In this document: positions 37,445-47,582 of the stretch, piece after piece | Position numbering within the stretch: the first letter of the stretch is position 1 | Layout of the letters: each line of letters opens with the position of its first letter | Assembly: GCF_018141425.1 (NCBI RefSeq) | Contig: NZ_CP058561.1 | Coordinates: 124,001-188,000, forward strand | Length of the DNA stretch: 64,000 nucleotides | Direction: 5' to 3' | DNA from: Vallitalea guaymasensis | Lineage (GTDB): Bacteria > Bacillota > Clostridia > Lachnospirales > Vallitaleaceae | Program-made: the position numbers and the translations under genes | Notes under the pieces: model-generated | The model's database searches: none | The model's input: the letters and a program-made list of their open reading frames with translations, nothing else | Told to the model about the DNA's origin: nothing

Positions 37445-39109
37445 CTATCTAAAACAACTTCCACCAACAAATTCCCTGATCAAAGAATTTCTAGGGATTT
37501 TTTCACTACTAACACCTAAGAAATAATCCAAGAACTTGATTAGCCTTTTTGCTTCAATATATTCTGGTTTATCTTTTGATATACTGAACAGCAATGGCTC
37601 CGCATACTGTTTTAATACTGCCAGCTCATAAACTAAAGCAGAGTTAAACATCACATCAGCTTTTTCTTGATATGGGAAGATATATAACTCCTCACCTTTT
37701 CTAACTGATGGCCACATAGCAATGGTTTTTTCTGCGTTGGTACCTCTATAAGTATTATCTCTAATAATCCTTCTTAACAATCTTGCATCTGTAGTAGGTA
37801 TCCTATTATGATTATCAATATTCAGTTGAGTAAGAGCACTAATATATATTTTGAACATATTATCTCTTGGAATCCCTACTGATAATTTATCATTAAGACA
37901 GTGAATACCTTCAACTACTAGCAAATCATTCTTCTCCAATTGAAGAACTCTCCCATTATACTCTCTTTTACCAACTTTAAAATTAAATTCTGGCATTTCA
38001 ACTGGTTGACCATTAAGCAGGTTCATCATATCTGTATTGAACTGTTTTATGTCTAAGGCTTCCAAACACTCAAAATCATAATTACCATTTTTGTCTCTAG
38101 GAGTATCTTCTCTATTAACAAAATAATTATCTACTGATATTGGATGAGGTTTTAATCCATTAGCTCTCAATTGAATTGATAATCTATGAGCGAATGTTGT
38201 TTTACCAGATGATGATGGTCCAGCTATGAATATTATTTTCTTGTTGTCTATATCTTTCATAATCGTATCAGCAATAGCTGCTATCTTCTTCTCTTGTAAT
38301 GCTTCTGCTATTAGAATAAGTTCATTAATCTTGCCTTCTGATATCTTATTATTGAGTGCTCCAACTGTTTCTACATCCATTATTTCTCCCCAGTCAGAGG
38401 ATTCTTTCAAGGTTTTGAATAATTTTTGCTGATTATGGAATGGTGCAATATCCGTAGGCTTATTTCTACTTTGGAATTGTAGGATAAAACCATCTTCATA
38501 TTTTAATAAATCATAATTATTAAGATATCCAGTACTTGGAACCATATATCCATAAAAATAATCTTCAAAATCTTCTATTTTATATAAATTAACATTTGAT
38601 ACTCGTCTATAGTTGAATAATCTTACTTTATCCTCCATAAAATTTTCATCAAATGTTTTTATTGCCTTATTAAGGCTGACCGTCCTCTTTAAGAAAGGAA
38701 CATCTTTTTTAACCAATTCATCCATTCTATTCTTAACTTCATTCAAAAATTCTTCTGTCACTTCATGACCTTTTAATTCACAATAGAATCCTCGACTTAA
38801 GGAATGATGTATTATTACTTTTGTAGATGGACCTCTTCCTAAGATGTCATAAATTGATTTTATCATCAAAAATGATACGCTTCTAAGATATGTCCTGTAA
38901 CCATCTCTACTTGTTAAATCCAAGAATTCCAATTTGCAATCTTCATTTACATGACTACGCAATTCTTTTAATTTGTTATTTGTCAATGCTAATACAATAG
39001 GTGCCTTAAAATCTTTTTGATACTTTTTACTGAGCTCTAGTAATGAAATACCTTTTTCTACATGTCTTTTTCTGCCGTCTGGTAATATGATTTCCACTAA
39101 GTTTCTCAT
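37445..39109 (-). CDS. TGS domain/uridine kinase-like nucleoside kinase
   Basis: A 554-aa protein combining a TGS domain (residues 1-62, VEIILPDGRKRHVEKGISLL), a region like the second N-terminal (editing-type) domain of threonyl-tRNA synthetase (about 63-230, with VIIHHSLSRGFYCEL), and a C-terminal uridine kinase/phosphoribulokinase P-loop domain (AGPSSSGKTTFAHRLS; VDNYFVNREDTPRD; VVEGIHCLND). Firmicutes and Thermotogae carry this architecture in single copy. It is thought to phosphorylate a nucleoside, possibly with regulation by the tRNA-synthetase-like part; the exact substrate is not known to me. AGGGGG precedes the start. Confidence 0.88.
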   Translation of the reverse strand: MRNLVEIILPDGRKRHVEKGISLLELSKKYQKDFKAPIVLALTNNKLKELRSHVNEDCKLEFLDLTSRDGYRTYLRSVSFLMIKSIYDILGRGPSTKVIIHHSLSRGFYCELKGHEVTEEFLNEVKNRMDELVKKDVPFLKRTVSLNKAIKTFDENFMEDKVRLFNYRRVSNVNLYKIEDFEDYFYGYMVPSTGYLNNYDLLKYEDGFILQFQSRNKPTDIAPFHNQQKLFKTLKESSDWGEIMDVETVGALNNKISEGKINELILIAEALQEKKIAAIADTIMKDIDNKKIIFIAGPSSSGKTTFAHRLSIQLRANGLKPHPISVDNYFVNREDTPRDKNGNYDFECLEALDIKQFNTDMMNLLNGQPVEMPEFNFKVGKREYNGRVLQLEKNDLLVVEGIHCLNDKLSVGIPRDNMFKIYISALTQLNIDNHNRIPTTDARLLRRIIRDNTYRGTNAEKTIAMWPSVRKGEELYIFPYQEKADVMFNSALVYELAVLKQYAEPLLFSISKDKPEYIEAKRLIKFLDYFLGVSSEKIPRNSLIREFVGGSCFR

Positions 39110-39158
39110 GTTAGTACCCCCTTCGTAATTTTAATTATTTGCCTCATTTTAGTTATTA

Positions 39159-39959
39159 CTATCTAATGATAAAAGGATCTTTATTAACCTTGCTGGTAAT
39201 GATTTGCAGTTGTTCACCAAAACATTTCTTAATGTACTCCTCAAACATAGGCAGCACAATGTTTTCAGTACCAAAGTGTCCAGCATCTATTAGAGCCATT
39301 CCTTTTTCTTGATAATCCATTGCATCATGATACTTGATATCTCCTGTTATATAAACATCTGCACCGTTTCTATATGCAGTCTCTGCAAATTCCATAGAAC
39401 TGCCAGGACTCACAGCCACTTTCCTGATTCTCTTATCCAAATCGCCTATTACTCTAACCCTCTCCAGATTAAGTTTGTCTTTTACATAATGACTCAATTC
39501 TTCTAAAGTCATTTCCTCCAGGTAACCAATTCTACCAGTACCACATAAATCTAGGACATCAAAGTTATTGTTAGGTTCTAGAATATCACTATCATTCAAT
39601 TTTAATTTGTCAGCTAATAAAACTGATAGTCCCTCACTAGCTGAATCAAGATTAGTGTGAGCTGAATATACACAGATGTCATTCTTAATCAATTTGATAA
39701 GCTTTCTACCAATGACAGTTGAAGTGTTTATATGTTTAACACCTTTAAAAATAATTGGATGATGGGTTAATATCATATCTACTTCATTTGAAATTGCTTC
39801 ATCGACAACATCTTTCGTTGCATCAAGAGATATCAATATTTTTTCAACCCTCATATTACTGTCACCAACTAACAAGCCAACATTATCCCAGCTTTCAGCT
39901 AATTTGGGTGGTGCTAATTCTTTCATTTTATTAATTATTTCTATACATTTTACAGACAT
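39159..39959 (-). CDS. Nif3-like dinuclear metal protein (YqfO/YbgI family)
   Basis: A 266-aa short-form member without the PII-like insertion seen in YqfO. Metal ligands are in ILTHHPIIFKG (His pair), YSAHTNLDSA (His and Asp) and DAGHFGTEN (His and Glu). The family is called GTP cyclohydrolase I type 2 in databases, but the true reaction is unclear; a radical-SAM or YggS-like partner role has been proposed. It overlaps trmK by ten bases, a conserved Firmicutes pairing. Confidence 0.9.
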   Translation of the reverse strand: MSVKCIEIINKMKELAPPKLAESWDNVGLLVGDSNMRVEKILISLDATKDVVDEAISNEVDMILTHHPIIFKGVKHINTSTVIGRKLIKLIKNDICVYSAHTNLDSASEGLSVLLADKLKLNDSDILEPNNNFDVLDLCGTGRIGYLEEMTLEELSHYVKDKLNLERVRVIGDLDKRIRKVAVSPGSSMEFAETAYRNGADVYITGDIKYHDAMDYQEKGMALIDAGHFGTENIVLPMFEEYIKKCFGEQLQIITSKVNKDPFIIR

Positions 39960-40639
39960 CCTAACACCTCTTCTAAAATGTTCAATTCTGATAGTATCTC
40001 TTTTTTTCTTGCTATTGCATTCTCTGTATTTTGTCTATCAAGAATTTCTAACACTTGTGTATACTTATTTTTCTCTACTTGTAGCTTTTCCTTAAGTAAA
40101 GGTTCTTTTTCTTCTATTAATATTTTACCATATTTATAGCCTATAGTATCATATTTTTTTTCTTTTCCTCTTTCAGCGCATATTATGTTATAATATTTTC
40201 CTTCATCTTTGATTAATTTTTCTTTAGTTATTGTGAAACAGAGTTCATGTATTTTTTTTCTGATACACTGGGTATCGGAATGTGGTGACAATATTAATTT
40301 ATGAACACTACATACTATATTAGAACCATCATCTAGAATTCTTTCTATAAGTGTTCCACCCATACCTGCAATTATGATAGTATCCACTTCATTTTCTTTC
40401 ATTTCTTTTAATCCATCAGATAATCTAGTCTCAACATAGTTTTCTACATTATATTCTTTAATATTCTTTTTAGCCTTTTCTAAGGGTCCTTTATTGATAT
40501 CTAGTGCTATGGCATGCTTTATTCTGTGTTGTTTTGCCAAATAAATTGGTATGTATCCATGGTCTGTGCCTACATCTCCAATGACTGAATTATTATCTAC
40601 CATATCACTAATAGCTTTTAGTCTATTTGATATTTCCAT
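39950..40639 (-). CDS. trmK: tRNA (adenine22-N1)-methyltransferase TrmK
   Basis: A 229-aa SAM-dependent methyltransferase that makes m1A at position 22 of tRNAs. Motif I is VIGDVGTDHGYIPIYLA, motif II region IALDINKGPLEKAKKN, catalytic-loop region IIAGMGGTLIERIL. The C-terminal ~60 residues form the coiled coil typical of TrmK. The start is the ATG at 40639 behind AGGAGG; a longer frame to 40744 runs into the family 2 repeat and is spurious. It sits in the usual rpoD-trmK-nif3 order. Confidence 0.93.
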   Translation of the reverse strand: MEISNRLKAISDMVDNNSVIGDVGTDHGYIPIYLAKQHRIKHAIALDINKGPLEKAKKNIKEYNVENYVETRLSDGLKEMKENEVDTIIIAGMGGTLIERILDDGSNIVCSVHKLILSPHSDTQCIRKKIHELCFTITKEKLIKDEGKYYNIICAERGKEKKYDTIGYKYGKILIEEKEPLLKEKLQVEKNKYTQVLEILDRQNTENAIARKKEILSELNILEEVLGCL

Positions 40640-40676
40640 AGTGCCTCCTAAATAATAGTACTTAACGGTCGTTCCG

Positions 40677-40775
40677 ATAGTATAGGAGGAATATTCCGTC
40701 AGCCAATTAAACGTCCTGTTTAAAAGGCTGAGTTCGCCGTCCATGGCTCACTACTCCATATTCCCCCTATACTAT
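40677..40775. repeat. palindrome-ended repeat, family 2, short copy
   Basis: A 99-base copy of the element at 13572-13731, same orientation. Terminal repeats are 18 bases (ATAGTATAGGAGGAATAT and ATATTCCCCCTATACTAT) with one mismatch. It shares the internal blocks CCGTCAGCCA-TTAAACG and AAAGGCTGAGTTCGCCGTCC but lacks the ~60-base double-hairpin insert. It lies between rpoD and trmK. Confidence 0.8.
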
Positions 40776-40840
40776 CTACACTCGTTAATATCATCTACCT
40801 TTTAAATTTAATAATCTAGTTTTTCCTTTAGTACTAAAAA

Positions 40841-40881
40841 TCACCACTTAGAGTACAAATATATTGTACTTTATGTGGTGA
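40841..40881 (-). terminator. terminator of rpoD
   Basis: TCACCAC and GTGGTGA arms with an inner AGTACAA/TTGTACT stem; ATTTTTAG follows on the minus strand. Confidence 0.75.
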
Positions 40882-40887
40882 ATGGAA

Positions 40888-41964
40888 TTACTCTAGATAA
40901 TCTTTTAATTTTCGGCTTCTGCTTGGATGTCTTAGTTTTCTTAGTGCTTTTGCTTCTATCTGTCTTATTCTCTCTCTTGTAACGTTGAATACTTTTCCTA
41001 CTTCTTCAAGAGTTCTTGCTCTTCCATCATCAAGACCGAATCTTAGTCTTAGAACTCTTTGTTCTCTATCCGTTAGTGTATCAAGTACATCTACTAACTG
41101 CTCTTTTAAAAGAGTAAATGCAGCTGCATCTGCTGGTATTGGAACATTTTCATCTTGAATGAAGTCACCAAGATGACTATCTTCTTCTTCACCGATAGGT
41201 GTTTCCAAGGAAACTGGCTCTTGAGATATTTTTAGTATTTCTCTTACCTTATCTACAGGCATATCTAATTCTTCAGCAATTTCCTCTGGAGCAGGTTCTC
41301 TTCCTAATTCTTGCAATAATTGTCTTGATACTCTTATTAACTTATTAATGGTTTCTACCATATGCACAGGAATTCTTATTGTTCTTGCCTGGTCAGCTAT
41401 AGCTCTTGTTATAGCTTGTCTGATCCACCATGTCGCATAAGTACTAAATTTATAACCTTTTCTATAATCAAATTTCTCAACAGCTTTTATAAGTCCAAGA
41501 TTACCTTCTTGAATAAGATCAAGGAATAACATACCACGTCCAACATAACGTTTAGCAATACTTACAACCAGCCTTAAGTTAGCTTCAGCTAATTTTTTCT
41601 TAGCTTCTTGGTCTCCATTTTCCATTCTCATGGCCAAGTCTACTTCTTCTTCTGCTGATAATAATGGTACCTTACCGATTTCTTTTAGATACATTCTTAC
41701 AGGGTCATCAATATTAAGTCCCTCAGGTAAAGATAAATCCAATTCTTTGACTGGTTCATCATCCTCTTCGATTAATCCTAATACATCAATACCTGCTTTT
41801 TCTAAGATATCATATACTATTTCAATTTTATCAGCATCATTCACTAATTCTCCAAAATGGGCTTCTATCTCTTTATATTCAAGAACATTCTTCTTTTTTT
41901 TGGCCAAATCAATTAAGGCTTTCATTTTTTCCTCAAACTTACTTAAATTTCCTTCATTCGCCAT
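40888..41964 (-). CDS. rpoD: primary sigma factor RpoD/SigA
   Basis: A 358-aa housekeeping sigma factor. A short region 1.1 is followed by region 1.2 ([20 protein letters not shown]), region 2 ([38 protein letters not shown], which melts the -10 box), region 3 and region 4 ([37 protein letters not shown], which reads the -35 box). Length is normal for Gram-positive SigA. It follows dnaG closely as in the macromolecular synthesis operon, here without rpsU. Confidence 0.98.
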   Translation of the reverse strand: MANEGNLSKFEEKMKALIDLAKKKKNVLEYKEIEAHFGELVNDADKIEIVYDILEKAGIDVLGLIEEDDEPVKELDLSLPEGLNIDDPVRMYLKEIGKVPLLSAEEEVDLAMRMENGDQEAKKKLAEANLRLVVSIAKRYVGRGMLFLDLIQEGNLGLIKAVEKFDYRKGYKFSTYATWWIRQAITRAIADQARTIRIPVHMVETINKLIRVSRQLLQELGREPAPEEIAEELDMPVDKVREILKISQEPVSLETPIGEEEDSHLGDFIQDENVPIPADAAAFTLLKEQLVDVLDTLTDREQRVLRLRFGLDDGRARTLEEVGKVFNVTRERIRQIEAKALRKLRHPSRSRKLKDYLE

Positions 41965-41999
41965 AACGCAGGATCCATCCTTTCCTTGTGTTTACTAGT

Positions 42000-43772
42000 C
42001 TAACCATCCTTAAGAGAAATATGCAATCCTTGTAATTCTCTTTTTGCTAAAATAAGTTTTTGTAATTCACTTGTGTTATTGATAATACGGGAATTAGCAT
42101 CAATATTAGCAGCTTTTATTAGTTTGACATTTTCATTTACTATTTTTTCTAATTGCAACTTATTCTCAAACAATATCTTCTTATTGAAGATTCCAGCCAC
42201 TTTTTTTTGTTCTTCTAATTCCATAAACTTATTAATAATAACTGCATATTCTACTTTTTTGCTATTTTCATAGGCTTCGTAAACTTCCTTGGCAACCTTT
42301 CTATAAAACTCATCAAGAAACTCTGTCACCTTTAAATATTTTTTTACTATTTTATAGATATCATAATTATTAGCAACTAATGTTAATATACTCTTTTGTG
42401 CCAATATTATACCATCTTCTGAATTCTTGTTTTTTTGGCTATTTATTTTTTTAATTTCTTGCCTAGAAGATACAATCCCCGTATTTTTACCAGTCTCTAC
42501 AACTAATTTTTCTAATAGTTGTTTTTTGGTATTATATTTTTTGGCTATTGCTTCTAGATAATTATCTCTTTCTATTTCACTATCTAATTCTAAAAGTTTT
42601 GTAGCAACTTGTTTATGAAACTTTGTTCTGTTATCCGGGTCTTCTAAATTGAATTTATTCCCTAATTCTTCAATTTCAAACATAAAGCCTGATGTAGCAT
42701 TATTAATTAAATCTATAAATGCTTCACTTCCCTTATTTTTTATGAATTCATCAGGATCTTTATAATCTTTTATTCTCAGTACCCTTACTGATAACCCTTT
42801 TGATTTTAGTATTGGAATAGCTCGAAGTGCAGCTTTTATTCCAGCAGTATCACTATCATAGGATATTACAACATTATCTGTATACCTCTTAATCAATGCA
42901 GCTTGTTCAATAGTAAACGCCGTTCCCAAGGAAGCTACTACATTAGTGATACCAGCTTGATATAATGAAATAACATCCATATATCCTTCAACAATAATGA
43001 TATTTTCTTTCCTGGAAGAACGAGCTAAATTAAGACCATATAGATTACGTCTTTTATCAAACAACTTTGTTTCGGGAGAATTAAGATATTTTGGATTGAA
43101 GTCACCTAATACACGACCTCCGAACCCTATAATTCTATTATGTACATCAAATATAGGAAACATAACACGATTCCAAAAACGATCAAAATATTCTCCTGGA
43201 GATTTTTTCTCTGGAATAACCAAACCTGATTCATTAAGCACTCTTTCATCATATTTTTCACTAAGATATCTATATAAATCATTTCTATAAATATTAGAAT
43301 AACCTAATCCAAATTTTTTAAGTGTTTCTTCACTGATTCCTCTTTTTTGCAGGTATTCCAAAGCATGTTTACCTTTTTCGGATTTTAATTGATAGTAAAA
43401 ATATCTAGCAGCTGTTTTATTAACCTCTACTAGTTGATGTTTAAAATCCATCCGTTTCTTAACTTCATCAGAAACTTCCACTGTTGGTAAAGTAATATGA
43501 ACTCTATCAGCTAAAAATTTTACAGCTTCTACAAATGAAAAATTCTCATATTCCATGACAAATGTATAAACATTGCCTCCAACGCCGCAGCCAAAACAAT
43601 AATACATCTGTTTATCACTGCTAACAGAAAATGATGGAGTCTTTTCATTATGAAACGGACATAACCCAAAAAAGGTACTACCCTTTTTATTTAATTGTAC
43701 ATACGATGATATGACATCTACAATATCATTTTGTATTCTTATTTCTTCAATTAATTCTTCTGGATAATACAT
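42000..43772 (-). CDS. dnaG: DNA primase
   Basis: A 590-aa primase that makes replication RNA primers. The N-terminal zinc ribbon is CPFHNEKTPSF to YYCFGCGVGG (ligands C, H, C, C). The catalytic core includes the EGYMD motif of the TOPRIM fold (IIVEGYMDVISLYQAG) and the SYDSDTAGIKAA metal site. The C-terminal ~150 residues are the helicase-binding domain. The ribosome site is weak (TGGAG about 13 bases upstream). Between dgt and rpoD in the standard Clostridia order. Confidence 0.97.
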   Translation of the reverse strand: MYYPEELIEEIRIQNDIVDVISSYVQLNKKGSTFFGLCPFHNEKTPSFSVSSDKQMYYCFGCGVGGNVYTFVMEYENFSFVEAVKFLADRVHITLPTVEVSDEVKKRMDFKHQLVEVNKTAARYFYYQLKSEKGKHALEYLQKRGISEETLKKFGLGYSNIYRNDLYRYLSEKYDERVLNESGLVIPEKKSPGEYFDRFWNRVMFPIFDVHNRIIGFGGRVLGDFNPKYLNSPETKLFDKRRNLYGLNLARSSRKENIIIVEGYMDVISLYQAGITNVVASLGTAFTIEQAALIKRYTDNVVISYDSDTAGIKAALRAIPILKSKGLSVRVLRIKDYKDPDEFIKNKGSEAFIDLINNATSGFMFEIEELGNKFNLEDPDNRTKFHKQVATKLLELDSEIERDNYLEAIAKKYNTKKQLLEKLVVETGKNTGIVSSRQEIKKINSQKNKNSEDGIILAQKSILTLVANNYDIYKIVKKYLKVTEFLDEFYRKVAKEVYEAYENSKKVEYAVIINKFMELEEQKKVAGIFNKKILFENKLQLEKIVNENVKLIKAANIDANSRIINNTSELQKLILAKRELQGLHISLKDG

Positions 43773-43947
43773 ATAGAATTAAAACTCCATTTCCTTAATT
43801 GTAATATCTTATTAATATTGTATTGTATTTTGCACACCCTATTATTTTTCGACATACTTTTTAAGATTCCTTTAATTAATTTTATTTTTGTTAAAAATGT
43901 TTAATTATTTGCAAATTTTTATTGAATCATTGACAAACTACACAAAG

Positions 43948-44901
43948 CTACATTTCTTTCCAAGAAGCAGGTATAAATAACTTTGAGAAGATGTTAATAG
44001 AATATCTATCCGTCATTCCAGCTATATAATCACATACAACTCTTTCAATAGGTTCATTATTAATATCAATCATATCTTGATACTCCATAGGTAACAGTTC
44101 CTTATTGATTATAAAATATTCATATAACTGTCTTAACATATTATGGGCTTTCAATTCATGCTCTTTTGCTTTTGAACCCACGTATACATTTTCAAACATA
44201 AATTTTCGTAGACTGTTCATTGACTTTTCCATGTCTTTACTCATAATAATATCATTTTTGTTCATACTATTTTTCACAATATCATGTATCATATTATTGA
44301 TTCTAGCTCTAGACGTTGCTCCTAGAACCTTAGTATATTCTGATGGCAGATCCTTTTCAGATAGAATTCTAGCTCTTATAGCATCATCAATATCATGATT
44401 TATATACGCTATCTTATCTGACAACCTTACTACCTTGCCTTCTAGAGTACTTGGCTTCCCTACTGTTGGATGATTAATTATTCCATCCCTTACTTCCCAT
44501 GTTAGATTGAGTCCTTTACCTTTGCGTTCTAATTTCTCTACAACTCTGATACTCTGTTCATTGTGTTTAAACCCATAGATACACACTTTGTTCAAGGCAA
44601 ATTCTCCAGCATGTCCAAAAGGTGTATGACCAAGATCATGTCCCAATGCAATTGCTTCTGTGAGATCTTCATTAAGTCTAAGTGCCCTTGCTATAGTCCT
44701 TGAGATTTGGGCTACTTCCAAAGTATGGGTCAATCTGGTTCTATAATGATCTCCCTCTGGGGATATAAAAACTTGAGTTTTATGTTTTAACCTTCTGAAT
44801 GCTTTTGAATGTATTATTCTATCTCTATCTCTTTGAAATTCCGTTCTAATATCACATGGTTCTTCTTTTATTTCTCTCCCTCGAGTATTTTTACTCTTCA
44901 T
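43948..44901 (-). CDS. dgt: dGTPase-like HD domain triphosphohydrolase
   Basis: A ~317-aa (or longer) enzyme hydrolysing dGTP to deoxyguanosine and triphosphate. Family blocks are CDIRTEFQRDRDRIIHSKAF, FRRLKHKTQVF, HTLEVAQISR and the HD motif ALGHDLGHTPFGHAGE. The ATG at 44901 leaves out residues the family normally has: the frame stays open upstream for 20 more codons (encoding EQEKREDIILDKYA next to the ATG), matching the usual N-terminal pattern. There is no ATG/GTG/TTG in that stretch; AAGGGGG lies eight bases before an in-frame ATA at 44961. The true start is therefore probably non-canonical. Confidence 0.92.
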   Translation of the reverse strand: MKSKNTRGREIKEEPCDIRTEFQRDRDRIIHSKAFRRLKHKTQVFISPEGDHYRTRLTHTLEVAQISRTIARALRLNEDLTEAIALGHDLGHTPFGHAGEFALNKVCIYGFKHNEQSIRVVEKLERKGKGLNLTWEVRDGIINHPTVGKPSTLEGKVVRLSDKIAYINHDIDDAIRARILSEKDLPSEYTKVLGATSRARINNMIHDIVKNSMNKNDIIMSKDMEKSMNSLRKFMFENVYVGSKAKEHELKAHNMLRQLYEYFIINKELLPMEYQDMIDINNEPIERVVCDYIAGMTDRYSINIFSKLFIPASWKEM

Positions 44902-45110
44902 TGCGTATTTATCTAAAATAATGTCTTCCCGCTTTTCTTGTTCAATTCTTAGACAATCTATATAAAACGCCCCCTTCTTTTGTATAACGTATATTATAAT
45001 TAAGTCTCTAAAAAATCATTATAATTATTATATACTGCATTTTTTATTAAAATCCTCTTATTTATGTGTTTTTTCTTTTTGGTACAATTTTGTAGCACAT
45101 ACAGCAAATT

Positions 45111-45181
45111 AGGCTGTCTCATAATATCTTTTATGCCAATATCCAAAAGATAAACATAAAATGCATATTATGAAACAGCCT
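45111..45181. terminator. long hairpin after feoB
   Basis: AGGCTGTCTCATAATAT (45111-45127) pairs with ATATTATGAAACAGCCT (45165-45181) with one mismatch. The T-run lies on the plus-strand side. Probably a transcription stop for feoB; it could also be a small mobile hairpin. Confidence 0.6.
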
Positions 45182-45204
45182 ATTTTTATAACATTGTTCT
45201 CTTT

Positions 45205-47184
45205 TTATATAAACATACTTCCGATTTGATATACAATCATTGCCACTATCCAAGCTACTACCAATTGATATACAAACGAGAATATTGTCCATTTCCAGCT
45301 ATTGGTTTCCTTCTTTATTACACCTAATGTAGCAACACATGGTGTATACAACAATGAGAAAACCATAAATGAATATGCACTAAGACTAGTAAAACCAGCT
45401 GCTATCAACTTAGTTGACATCTGCAACATGTTACCATCAGAGGCTACATCTCCTAGCCCATAAATAACCGTCATAGTACTCACAACAATCTCTTTGCCCA
45501 TTATTCCTGCAATCAATGATAAAGCCCCTTGCCAATTACCAAATCCCAAAGGTTTGAACACTGGTGCAATAACTTGTCCAATAGACGCTCCCATACTTGT
45601 TGTTATATCCGTCTTTCCTGATAAATTGAATTCTAGTAAAAACCATATTACTATGGACGCAACAAATATTATTGTTCCAGCCTTAATTATATATCCTTTT
45701 ACCTTTTCCCATACAAATATGAGAATAGTACCTGGCGAAGGTTTCTTATAAGCTGGCAGTTCTAATATTAATGGAGCAGTTTCTCCTTTTGATAGGGTTT
45801 TCTTGAATATTAAAGCAATCAATACCGCTACTACTACACCAAGTAAATATAATGAAAATGCAATTAATATTTCATTTCCTGGGAAAAATATATTCGAAAA
45901 TAATATATAAATGGGTAATCTTGCACTACAAGACATAAAAGGTGTTATCAGTATAGTTGTCAATCTATCTCTTTCATCTTCTAGCGTCCTAGCTGTCATA
46001 ATTGCAGGAACTGAACATCCAAAACCAAGAATCATTGGTATGAATGCCTTTCCACTAAGTCCTAATTTTCTCATGAATTTATCCATTATTAAGGCAACTC
46101 TTGACATATATCCACTATCCTCTAATATGGATATGGCTAAAAACAGACAAGCAATGTTAGGAAGGAAGATAAGTATTCCCCCTACTCCTCCTATAATACC
46201 ATCAACTATTAGTGATATTAACCAGTCTGCTGCATCTATGGATGTCAATAAACTCGTAATCACGTTACTAAAGCCTTGGAATCCTATATTAAGCAATTCA
46301 GCTAAAAAGTTTCCTACTTTAAATGTGAAAGCGAACACAAGTAACATCATAGAAATGAAAATAGGAAGTCCCGCCCATTTATTAGTAACAATTTTATCAA
46401 CTCTATCAGAAAATGTCTCATCTTCTTCATAAGGGTTAGTCAAAATATTATTAATGAAATCAGTAATATAATCATATTTCCTTTTTGCAATCTCTTCTTC
46501 ATAATTAAATTCATTCTTTATATTTAGCTTATTGCATATTTCCCTGTCATCCTCAACAACTTTCAATCCATACCATCTTACAGTATTATGGTCAATGTCT
46601 TGTCCTGATAGTTTTTTCTCTACTTTATCTATATCTTCTTCAATCTTATTACCATAATCTAATTTAATTGGTTCATAATCTTTTTTATTACCAGCTGTAT
46701 GGATAATCATTTTCAATAAATCATCTAGACCTGTCTTTTTAGTAGCTACAACTTCTACAACAGGTACATTCAGCTGTTTAGATAATTTGGAGATATCAAT
46801 TATAAATCCCCTGTTTCTAGCAACATCCATCATATTAAGAGCTATGATAACTGGCTTACCAAGTTCTATCAATTGAAGAGTTAAATATAGATTTCTCTCT
46901 AGATTAGAGGCATCAACAATATTTATAACTACATCTGGATCATTTTCCAATATATATTCTCTTGTAAGGATTTCTTCCATTGTATAAGGAGATATGCTAT
47001 ATATCCCAGGTAAATCAACAAGTGTTATCTTATTGTCATCATATGTAATTGTTCCTTCTTTTTTTTCTACAGTAACTCCAGGCCAATTTCCTACTTTGTG
47101 CTTAGCCCCTGTATATGCGTTAAACAATGTAGTTTTCCCACAGTTAGGATTTCCTACAAAAGCAACTCTTATATTACCATTCAT
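45205..47184 (-). CDS. feoB: ferrous iron transporter FeoB
   Basis: A 659-aa Fe(II) permease with a cytoplasmic G domain and ~10 helices. GTPase motifs: GNPNCGKTT (G1), VDLPGIYS (G3), NMMD (G4). The membrane core has the two gate motifs: GFGCSVPAIMTARTL with SCSARLPIYI, and GIMGKEIVVSTMTVIYG. The start is taken as the ATG at 47184, eight bases after AAAGGG; the frame to 47220 lacks a site. It lies downstream of feoA with a hairpin between them. Iron regulation by Fur is inferred from the feoA promoter. Confidence 0.96.
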   Translation of the reverse strand: MNGNIRVAFVGNPNCGKTTLFNAYTGAKHKVGNWPGVTVEKKEGTITYDDNKITLVDLPGIYSISPYTMEEILTREYILENDPDVVINIVDASNLERNLYLTLQLIELGKPVIIALNMMDVARNRGFIIDISKLSKQLNVPVVEVVATKKTGLDDLLKMIIHTAGNKKDYEPIKLDYGNKIEEDIDKVEKKLSGQDIDHNTVRWYGLKVVEDDREICNKLNIKNEFNYEEEIAKRKYDYITDFINNILTNPYEEDETFSDRVDKIVTNKWAGLPIFISMMLLVFAFTFKVGNFLAELLNIGFQGFSNVITSLLTSIDAADWLISLIVDGIIGGVGGILIFLPNIACLFLAISILEDSGYMSRVALIMDKFMRKLGLSGKAFIPMILGFGCSVPAIMTARTLEDERDRLTTILITPFMSCSARLPIYILFSNIFFPGNEILIAFSLYLLGVVVAVLIALIFKKTLSKGETAPLILELPAYKKPSPGTILIFVWEKVKGYIIKAGTIIFVASIVIWFLLEFNLSGKTDITTSMGASIGQVIAPVFKPLGFGNWQGALSLIAGIMGKEIVVSTMTVIYGLGDVASDGNMLQMSTKLIAAGFTSLSAYSFMVFSLLYTPCVATLGVIKKETNSWKWTIFSFVYQLVVAWIVAMIVYQIGSMFI

Positions 47185-47213
47185 TGTCATATCCCTTTCT
47201 GTAAACATACAAA

Positions 47214-47235
47214 AAGACACTTATAAAAGTATCTT
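47214..47235 (-). terminator. intercistronic hairpin between feoA and feoB
   Basis: AAGATACTT and AAGTGTCTT form a stem followed by TTTTTG on the minus strand, a candidate partial terminator that would lower feoB relative to feoA. Confidence 0.45.
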
Positions 47236-47302
47236 TATAGACTATCAAGTTATCTTTCACTAACTCATTTTATGGTAAGCTTTGCTTTATGATTCAATAA
47301 TT

Positions 47303-47566
47303 CTAACAGGCATTACCAACAGCTTTTATATCATAAGCTTCATGTTCACTAGGTTGAACATGTATCTTTTCTGCAACTGTTTTACCAATTACAACTCTTG
47401 AACCTCTAATATTAAGAATAAAAGAACCGCCTGTATTATTAGATAGAACCTTTATTCTAGTTCCTTTAGTCAATCCCATGTCTTGTAGACGTTTTTTCAT
47501 TCTTTGTTCTTGCACAATATCATTTACAATAAACATTTGTTTATTCTCAGCCTTATCTAATGTCAT
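47303..47566 (-). CDS. feoA: ferrous iron transport protein FeoA
   Basis: An 87-aa SH3-like cytosolic protein that assists FeoB. Family marks: RMKKRLQDMGLTKGTRIKVL and NIRGSRVVIGKTVAEKIHV. GGAG lies eight bases before the ATG. It is the first gene of feoAB and sits behind a perfect Fur box. Confidence 0.94.
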   Translation of the reverse strand: MTLDKAENKQMFIVNDIVQEQRMKKRLQDMGLTKGTRIKVLSNNTGGSFILNIRGSRVVIGKTVAEKIHVQPSEHEAYDIKAVGNAC

Positions 47567-47582
47567 ATAATCAACTCCATCT

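Noticed and set aside
40640..40744. 35-residue N-terminal extension of trmK
   Set aside because: It is coded by the family 2 repeat, and AGGAGG marks the internal ATG at 40639.
45911..46432. 173-codon plus-strand frame
   Set aside because: It is the antisense of feoB and encodes no recognisable domain; it has no ribosome site.
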